Shown: positions 8,227-13,480 of the stretch, in pieces
Layout: the number at the start of each line of letters is the position of its first letter
Position numbering within the stretch: the stretch's first letter is position 1
Assembly (NCBI GenBank): GCA_016704445.1
Contig: JADJAE010000037.1
Span: forward strand, 1 to 13,480
From: Deltaproteobacteria bacterium
GTDB lineage: Bacteria; Myxococcota_A; Polyangia; Polyangiales; Ga0077539
Direction: 5' to 3'
Length of the DNA stretch: 13,480 bases
The notes under the pieces: model-generated
The model's input: only the letters and a program-made list of their open reading frames with translations
What the model was told of the DNA's origin: nothing
The model's database searches: none
Made by a program: the position numbers and the translations under genes

Positions 8227-8460
8227 CTAGAGCTTGCTGACGTCGAGGCCGTAGCGCGCGGCGTAGGCGACGAGGCCGATCTTGTCGACGGTGCGGAGAT
8301 CGCTGGTGCTCAGCGTGATGCGCACGTGCCGGCCGAGCTCAGGGACGAACAGACGGCGCTCCTGCAGGTTGGGAAACTGCCAGCGCTTGGTCTTGATGTT
8401 GGAGTGGGACACCTTGTTGGCGATCTTGCGCCGTGCCCCGGTGATGTCGCTCTTGGCCAT
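8227..8460 (-). CDS. rpmB: 50S ribosomal protein bL28
   Basis: This is a 77-residue ribosomal protein of the large subunit. Signature stretches are MAKSDITGARRKIANKVSHS, NIKTKRWQFPNLQ and RRLFVPELGRHVRITLSTSD, ending YGLDVSKL. The frame is intact. The frame is open upstream to 8613, but MAKSD at ATG 8460 is the family start and is placed about 100 bases behind a good promoter. The protein has no cysteine, so it is the zinc-independent (C-minus) form of bL28. It is a single-gene transcription unit, bounded by its own promoter and a hairpin. As a core gene it marks chromosomal, not plasmid or phage, context. Confidence 0.97.
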   Translation of the reverse strand: MAKSDITGARRKIANKVSHSNIKTKRWQFPNLQERRLFVPELGRHVRITLSTSDLRTVDKIGLVAYAARYGLDVSKL

Positions 8461-8572
8461 GGTAGTCGTCTCGTCGGCGGTAAAGGTTGGGATCGCCAAC
8501 TTCGTTGTGCGCCGCGGGCTTCGAGACGATGATCGGGGACCACCGAGGCGAAAGCGCTGCGCGGGGCCGCGA

Positions 8573-8600
8573 GAGATACCCGATCGGCCGCGAGCGTCAA
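8573..8600 (-). promoter_or_regulatory. Sigma-70-type promoter for rpmB
   Basis: Reading the minus strand, TTGACG (8600-8595) is followed after 16 bases by TATCTC (8578-8573). This would start transcription near 8566 and leave a leader of about 105 bases before the rpmB ATG. The match to TTGACA/TATAAT and the location are good for a G+C-rich genome. No leader structure was recognised. Confidence 0.55.
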
Positions 8601-8681
8601 GTCCCCGTTGCACGACGGGTCAACCTTCGGGAGGGCCACGGCGGCCCCGACGGAGGCGGAGCGGTACACGAAGGGTGATCG

Positions 8682-10182
8682 ATGAACGAAGCGCAGTTGA
8701 AGCTCCCGAACGTGCCGGATGACCAGGTCGGAGGCGCGCTGCACCTCTCGACGCTGCGCTCCCACCAGCGGGTCTTCGTGAACCGCAGCCTGCGGATGGA
8801 GTCCGTCGAGTGGATCGGCTTCGACATGGACTACACGCTGGCCATCTACCGCCAGGAGGAGATCGACAAGCTCTCCATCGAGGCGACGGTGAAGAAGCTG
8901 GTCGACCGGGGCTACCCCCCCTTCCTGGCCGAGGCGCGCTTCGACACGCGCTTCGCCATCCGGGGGTTGCTCATCGACAAGCGGCTCGGCCACGTCCTGA
9001 AGATGGACCGCTACCGCTACGTGGGCCGCGCCTACCACGGCATGAAGGAGCTCGACCGCGAGGTGCGCCACGCCCTCTACGAGACCCGCAAGGTGCGCGT
9101 GACGGGCGGGCGCTACCACTGGATCGACACGCTCTACGCGCTGCCCGAGGCGGCCCTGTACGCGGGCGCCGTCGACGTGCTCGACGCCTACGGGGTGCAC
9201 GTCGACTACCAGCAGCTCTTCGACGACATCCGCGAGTGCATCGACGAGGCGCACCGCGACGGCTCCATCGTCGACGTCATCGCCAACGACCTGCCCCGCT
9301 TCGTCGACAAGGACCCGATGCTGGCCTCGACGCTGCACAAGCTGCGCTCCGCGGGGAAGAAGCTCTTCCTGCTGACCAACTCGCGCTGGGCGTACACCGA
9401 CCGGATGATGAAGCACCTGCTCCACGGGGCGCTGCCGGAGTACGCCTCGTGGCGGCAGTACTTCGACGTGGTGAGCGTGGCCGCGGGCAAGCCCACCTTC
9501 TTCACCGAGAAGCGGCCCTTCCTGGAGCGCACCGTCGACGGTCCGACGGAGACCACCAACCCGGCCTACGCCCTCGAACGCGGGCGCATCTACGAGCAGG
9601 GCAACCTGAAGGACTTCGAGCGGATGATCCGCGCGTACGGCGACGCGATCCTGTACGTGGGCGACCACATCTTCGGCGACATCCTGCGCAGCAAGAAGGA
9701 CTCGTCCTGGCGCACCGTGCTGGTGGTGCAGGAGATGGAGTGGGAGCTGGAGGCCATGGCGCGCACGCAGGACGACGTGGCGGCGATCGACTCGCTGGCG
9801 CGCCGCCGCGAGCGCCTGGAGGACGAGCTGCGGTATTACCAGGGCAGGTATCGCGCGCTCACCCGCAAGGGGGCGAAGGACGACGCCGAGGCGAGCGGGG
9901 CGCGGGCTGCGGCGGCGGAGGAGTCACGGCGGGCGGTGGACGGGCTCAAGGCCGCGCTGCGCACCGAGGAGGCGCGGGCGCGGGAGATGGGTCGGCGCAC
10001 CCAGGAGGTGTTCCACCCGTACTGGGGGTCGCTGTTCAAGCAGGGGGTGGAGCTGAGCTCCTTCGGCGACCAGGTGGAGCACTACGCGTGCCTCTACACG
10101 TCGCGGGTCACCAACCTGCTGCACTACTCGCCGATGCACATGTACCGCTCGCCGCGACCTCATGCCGCACGAGATGATCTGA
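8682..10182 (+). CDS. HAD-IG family 5'-nucleotidase (cN-II type)
   Basis: This cytosolic enzyme of about 500 residues belongs to the HAD-IG/5'-nucleotidase II family, which removes the 5' phosphate from purine nucleotides. The nucleophile motif is EWIGFDMDYTLAIYR with Asp48 and Asp50; motif II is LFLLTNSRWAYTD and motif IV ILYVGDHIFGDILRSKK followed by WRTVLVVQEMEWE. A charged coiled region (about residues 365-440, with ARRRERLEDELRYYQGRY) precedes the C-terminal YTSRVTNLLHYSPMHMY. AAGGGTG before ATG 8682 is the ribosome site. As written the frame runs to 10241, but a frame change at about 10155 gives SPRDLMPHEMI and TGA 10180-10182, the ending I expect for this family. It lies divergently from rpmB and its corrected stop faces the permease stop. 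The physiological substrate is not shown here. Confidence 0.88.
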
Positions 10183-10189
10183 GCGGGGG

Positions 10190-11668
10190 CTACATCGTGC
10201 GGGTGCTGCGGTCGCCGACGAGCTTCATCCCGGCGACGTAGGCCCCCGCGGCCACGAAGGCCCCGACGAACCAGGCGTAGTCGTAGAGGGCGTGCAGGGC
10301 CGGGACGAAGGCCCCCGCCCAGGCGAGCGCGCAGCCCAGGGCGGTGGCGCCCACGGCGATCCAGTTGGTGCCGAGGCGGTCGCCGTAGCTGCCAGCGCCC
10401 GTCGGGGCGGTAGAGGTCGGCCAGGTCGGGATCGCGGCGCTTCAGGTACCAGTAGTCGGCGATGAGCACGCCGGCGATGCCCCCAGGCCGCCGGGGAGTA
10501 GCAGCCCGCGAAGATGTAGCCCGACGGATCGGCGAGGAGCTTCCACGGGCACATCGCGATGCCCACGAGTCCGGTGATGAATCCGCCGCGGCGGAAGGTG
10601 ATCCACTTCGGAAACGCGTTGGCGAAGTCGTTGGCGGGCGAGACCACGTTGGCGGCGATGTTCACCGCGAGGGTGGCGACCACCACGGTGAACATCCCGA
10701 CGGCCACCATGGCGCGCGACTCGAAGCGGGCGGCGAGGTCCATCGGGTCCCAGATCTGGACGCCGTAGATCACCTGCGAGGCGCTGGTGATGAGCACCCC
10801 CATGGCCGCGAAGAGGGTCATGGTGGTGAAGCGCCACGACCTGCCCACGAACTGGTTTGCGCTGCGAGCGCCCAGCGGGTGAAGTCGGGCATGTTGAGCG
10901 AGCGTGGCCCAGAACCCGATCATCGCCGTGAGCGACGGGATGAACACGCTCGCGAAGCTGCCGCGGCCGTGGAAATAGCTGTTCTGCGCGAGGATGGGCC
11001 CGAGGCCGTGGGCGCGGTCGATGGCCCACCAGACGAACGCGGCGGTCATCACGAGGACGAAGGGCGCGGCCCAGTCTTCGAGCTTCCGCACGAGCTCCAT
11101 GCCCCGGAAGATGACGAAGACGTTGAGCCCCCAGAAGAGCCCGAAGGAGAGCCACTGGGTGGGCGCGAAGCCGCCGACGTGGCCGCCGAGGAGGGTGCTC
11201 CAGGCGGGCCACATGGCCTGCATGAAGGTGTGCAGGGCCTTGCCGCCGATCCAGCACTGGATGCCGAACCAGCCGCACGCGACGATGGCGCGGAGGGCTG
11301 CGGAAGTTGGAGCCGAAGACCCGTAGGCGGCGCGGGCGAATACCGGAAGGTATGCCATAGCGGGTGCCGGGGTGGGAGTTGAGCAGGATGGGGACGAGGA
11401 CGATGAGGTTGCCCAGGAGGATGGTGAGCAGCGCCTGCCACCAGCTGAGCCCGGCGGTGATGAGCCCCGACGCGAGCATGTACGTCGGGATGCAGTGGGC
11501 CATGGAGATCCACAGCGCGGCGAAGTTGTAGGTCTTCCAGGTGCGCTGCGCGACGGTGGTGGGCGCGAGGTCGTGGTTGTAGAGCGACGACCCGGTGAGG
11601 TTGACCCCGGGCTTCAGCTCGACCCGGCCGTCCTCGTGCTCGATCTGGTCCTCTCCGCCGCTGTGCAT
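10190..11668 (-). CDS. NCS1-family nucleobase/hydantoin/allantoin-type permease, many frame breaks
   Basis: This is an inner-membrane cation symporter of the NCS1 family (members carry cytosine, uracil, allantoin, hydantoins). ATG 11668 begins MHSGGEDQIEHEDGRVELK, then SLYNHDLAPTT and LLNSHPGTRYGIP. Other hallmarks are FARAAYGSS, ACGWFGIQCWIGGKALH, WATL, LNMPDFTRWA, TTMTLFAAMGVLIT, NVVSPANDFANAFPKWITF and VLIADYWYLKRRDPDLADLY. These lie in different frames: breaks occur near 11350, 11310-11295, 10905-10850, 10490 and 10395, mostly at C, G or A runs. The corrected C terminus (DRLGTNWIAVGATALG to GDRSTRTM) ends at the TAG complementary to 10190-10192. Corrected length is about 490 residues, normal for the family. 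It is divergent from the BMC genes and convergent with the nucleotidase, with 7 bases between stop codons. The substrate within NCS1 cannot be read from this sequence. Confidence 0.85.
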
Positions 11669-11808
11669 CGCGGGAGATCAACCCGGGCGCCGGGGGGCCG
11701 TCAATGGCGACCACTGACGAGGGGATCGGGAGGTATACCCCCGCAGCCGACGGGAATGTTTCCACGGCCCTTGTCCCGCCCCGCGAACGGGGTAACAGTC
11801 GGGGGATC
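11669..11808. promoter_or_regulatory. Divergent intergenic region, permease / BMC locus
   Basis: These 140 bases must hold the promoters of both the permease and the BMC genes. A small inverted repeat CCCCG-CGAA-CGGGG lies at 11779-11792. TATACC at 11734-11739 and TAACAG at 11793-11798 are possible -10 elements, but neither has a convincing -35 at correct spacing. GGGGGATC precedes ATG 11809. I see no clear operator. A shared regulator site here would tie transport to compartment expression, but that is not shown. Confidence 0.4.
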
Positions 11809-12173
11809 ATGGCTACCGAAGGGTCGTTCGGGCTGACCGCGTCGTCCACTACGAGATTCCCCTGGGGAGCCTCGTGGCAGCGTCGCCCGGGTCGGGGCTG
11901 CTGCACACCATCGGGTCGTGGGTGCTGGCCCGGGTCGTCGACGGCGGCCGCGAGGCCACCTTCTCGCTCGAAGCCGACGAGCGCTTCGCCCGCGTGCGCC
12001 GCGTCCACGGCGCCACCGCCTCGATGCTGGAGTGCAAGCTCCCGTCCCCCATGACCGCGGCCGAGATCGCGCAGTCCCTGGTGCGCTGGGCCCCGTCGCA
12101 GTCCATGACCGCGCGCGTCCAGCCCGAGGCCGCCGGGGCCATCCGGGTCACGCTGTCCCTTCCTACCGACTGA
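11809..12173 (+). CDS. Small unknown protein at the head of the BMC locus, one frame break
   Basis: I do not recognise the family. The strongest reading is frame 3: DRVVHYEIPLGSLVAASPGS, then TIGSWVLARVVDGGREATF, SLEADERFARVRRVHGA, and an end at VTLSLPTD (TGA 12171). An alternative start within it is GTG 11874. Upstream, frame 1 offers ATG 11809 after GGGGGATC, beginning MATEGSFG. One missing G in the run at 11830-11832 joins them as GSFGADRVVHYEIPLG, giving about 121 residues. The product is soluble, with no signal peptide, membrane segment or BMC fold that I can see; alternating charged and hydrophobic residues suggest mixed strand/helix. It precedes the tandem shell gene by 42 bases on the same strand. 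Given its place it may be a shell accessory or assembly factor; this is inference from context alone. Confidence 0.6.
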
Positions 12174-12215
12174 TCCCCTTGCGACGCGGCCGAGCACCGT
12201 GATACCCGCTCTGTC

Positions 12216-12861
12216 ATGAGCGGCGTCGGCCTGCGTACGTACATCTTCCTCGACAGCCTGCAGCCCCAGCTGGCGTCGTTCATCGGCAAGACCGCGCGCG
12301 GCTTCCTCCCGATCCCCTACATGGCCTCGCTGTGGGTGGAGATCGCGCCGGGCATGGCCATCAACCGCGTCACCGACATCGCCCTCAAGGCGAGCAAGGT
12401 GCAGCCCGCCGTGCAGGTCGTCGAGCGCGCCTACGGGCTCCTCGAGATCCACCACGAAGACAAGGGGCAGGTCATGGACGCCGGCCGCGCCATCCTCGAG
12501 TCGGCTCGACCTGAAGGAGAGGAAGACCGGCTCGCGCCCAACCTCCCCACCAAACCAGGTGCTGCGCGGCATCGAGCCCCTACCAGGCCCAGATCATCAA
12601 CCGCAGCTCGTCGGGGCGATGATCCTGCCGGGCGAGTCGCTGCTCATCCTCGAGACCGACCCGGCGGGCTACATCGTGCTGGCCGCCAACGAGGCCGAGA
12701 AGGCCGCCAACGTGAAGCTGGTGCACATCCAGCCCTACGGCGCCTTCGGCCGGCTGTACCTGTCCGGCTCCGAGGCGGAGATCGACGCCGCGGCCGAGGC
12801 GGCCCGGGCCACGCTTTCCAGCGTCAAGGGCAAGAAGCAAGAGACGCGGCTCGACCGCTGA
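12216..12861 (+). CDS. Tandem-domain BMC shell protein (BMC-T, stacked-trimer type), several frame breaks
   Basis: This protein has two BMC domains that form pseudohexameric trimers in a microcompartment shell. Domain 1 reads GLRTYIFLDSLQPQLASFIG, WVEIAPGMAINRVTDIALKA and ERAYGLLEIHHEDKGQV in frame 3. Domain 2 reads ILPGESLLILETDPAGYIVL, ANEAEKAANVKLVHI and PYGAFGRLYLSGSEAEID in frame 1. From memory this resembles the H. ochraceum BMC-T2 protein, a type whose trimers can stack face to face. In 12500-12620 the frame changes five times, with family sequence in each piece (LDLKE, DRLAPNLPT, NQVLRGIEP, YQAQIINRSS). Three of the breaks are exactly an extra A (12552-12554), an extra C (12577-12580) and a missing G (12613-12616), which points to sequence errors. 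Corrected length is about 214 residues. A BMC-H gene follows after 30 bases. Confidence 0.9.
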
Positions 12862-12891
12862 CAACCGTCCGTTAGAGAAGGAAACCATCCA

Positions 12892-13192
12892 ATGAGCGAC
12901 GCGCTGGGTATCATGGAGACCAAGGGTTTTGCGGCGGCGGTCCAGGCCGCCGACGCGATGGTGAAGGCCGCGCGGGTGCAGCTCGTCGGCTACGAGAAGG
13001 TCGGCGGGGGCTACACCTCGGTGGTCGTCCGCGGCGACGTGGCGGCGGTCAAGGCCGCCACCGAGGCAGAGGCAGCGCGAGGCCGAGCGCATCGGCGAGA
13101 TGGTGAGCGTGCTCATCATCCCGCGGCCGCATGCCAACCTCGACGAGATCCTGCCGCTCGGCCGCGGCGCGGCGAAGCCCTCGGGCGGCTGA
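12892..13192 (+). CDS. Hexameric BMC shell protein (BMC-H), one frame break
   Basis: This is a single-domain shell protein whose hexamers tile the facets of a microcompartment. MSDALGIMETKGF and QAADAMVKAARVQLVGYEKV are the BMC signature, followed by the pore loop GGGY and SVVVRGDVAAVKAATEA. Near 13072-13081 the frame shifts from 1 to 2, after which ERIGEMVSVLIIPRPHANLD and EILPLGRG complete the fold and end at TGA 13190-13192. Corrected length is about 100 residues, normal for BMC-H. AGAGAAGGAAA precedes ATG 12892, a good ribosome site and better than those of its neighbours, fitting the high amount of BMC-H needed. The following BMC-P gene begins one base after the stop. The pore triplet GGG is a small, flexible opening that gives no substrate clue. 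Confidence 0.92.
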
Positions 13193-13193
13193 G

Positions 13194-13480
13194 ATGCTCA
13201 TCGCGCGCGTCACCGGAACGCTCGTCGCCAGCCGCAAGGAGCCCACCCTCGACGGGCTCAAGCTCCTGGTGGTGCGCGGCTGTGACGTCCACGGCGAGCC
13301 CACGGGCGCGCCGCTGGTCGCCGCCGACGCGGTGGGCGCCGGCGTGGGCGAGGTGGTCCTGGTCGCCGCGGGCAGCTCCGCGCGGCAGACCGAGGCCACC
13401 AAAGACCGCCCCGTAGACGCCGTGATCATGGCCATCGTCGACGCCCTCGACGGCGGCGGACACACCACCTTCAAGAAGTA
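13194..13480 (+). CDS. BMC vertex protein (BMC-P, EutN/CcmL family), cut by the window edge
   Basis: This is the pentameric protein that closes the vertices of the icosahedral shell. It starts MLIARVTGTLVASRKEPTLD, then GLKLLVVRGCDVHGEP, DAVGAGVGEVVLVAAGSSAR and PVDAVIMAIVDALDGGG, the typical EutN/CcmL order ending in the VDAxIxAIVD helix. The 95 residues in view end FKK and the last two bases are TA, so a stop codon probably falls at the window edge. ATG 13194 lies one base behind the BMC-H stop (TGAGATG), so the two are coupled. A vertex protein next to BMC-H and BMC-T means this locus can probably make a closed shell. The enzyme core should lie to the right. Confidence 0.92.
   Translation, partial: MLIARVTGTLVASRKEPTLDGLKLLVVRGCDVHGEPTGAPLVAADAVGAGVGEVVLVAAGSSARQTEATKDRPVDAVIMAIVDALDGGGHTTFKK

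Noticed and set aside
8310..9668. A 452-codon open frame on the minus strand opposite the nucleotidase, and similar long ones at 2701-4014 and 11049-12572
   Set aside because: They are Arg/Val/Glu-rich mirror translations of G+C-rich coding DNA, have no family motifs, and lie opposite clearly recognised genes.
11714..11798. Promoters for the BMC genes: CTGACG/TATACC at 11714-11739 and TTGTCC/TAACAG at 11771-11798
   Set aside because: The first pair is spaced only 14 bases apart; the second has a weak -10 and would start transcription almost at the ATG. Neither is good enough to list as a promoter.
1..13480. Mobile elements, CRISPR arrays, tRNA or rRNA genes
   Set aside because: No transposase, integrase, direct-repeat array, tRNA-like cloverleaf or rRNA sequence was recognised on either strand by eye.

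Overview
The window is about 70% G+C and uses codons like a Myxococcota (deltaproteobacterial) genome. The cysteine-free bL28, the cN-II-type HAD nucleotidase and a tandem BMC shell protein resembling that of Haliangium ochraceum all fit an uncultured myxobacterium; this assignment is inference. Many genes are cut by single-base frame changes. Where the correct reading can be deduced, these mostly lie in short G, C or A runs, and family motifs continue in the next frame. I therefore treat them as homopolymer-length errors in the sequence rather than decayed genes, and give spans of the reconstructed genes.

Layout. 1-521 (+): C-terminal part of an unrecognised protein. 560-3966 (+): a tight operon of an FkbH-like HAD protein, an acyl carrier protein, a VOC/glyoxalase-fold protein and a SAM methyltransferase, each joined to the next by an ATGA overlap. 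8072-3939 (-), converging on it: SGNH-hydrolase-like membrane protein, secreted 160-residue protein, a 35-residue membrane microprotein, a DltD-like membrane-anchored SGNH protein and an MBOAT acyltransferase. 8460-8227 (-): rpmB with its own promoter and terminator hairpin. 8682-10182 (+): HAD-IG/cN-II 5'-nucleotidase. 11668-10190 (-): NCS1 nucleobase/hydantoin-type permease. 11809-13480 (+): head of a bacterial microcompartment (BMC) locus, with a small unknown protein, a tandem-domain trimer shell protein, a hexamer shell protein and a pentamer vertex protein cut by the window edge.

The main proposal is that the two convergent operons form one envelope-acylation system organised like the Gram-positive Dlt pathway. 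FkbH would make a glyceryl-type thioester on the ACP (the DltC role), with VOC and methyltransferase tailoring. MBOAT (DltB role) would pass the acyl group across the inner membrane. The 35-residue peptide, which ends VIYQNF, would be the DltX-like tyrosine acceptor, and the SGNH proteins (DltD role) would place the group on a surface glycan. The peptide, its C-terminal motif and the gene order are read directly from the sequence; the acyl group, the acceptor and the pathway are inference.

The second system is the BMC locus. Its divergent NCS1 permease suggests, without proving, that the compartment processes an aldehyde from pyrimidine, hydantoin or allantoin breakdown. No encapsulated enzyme is in view.
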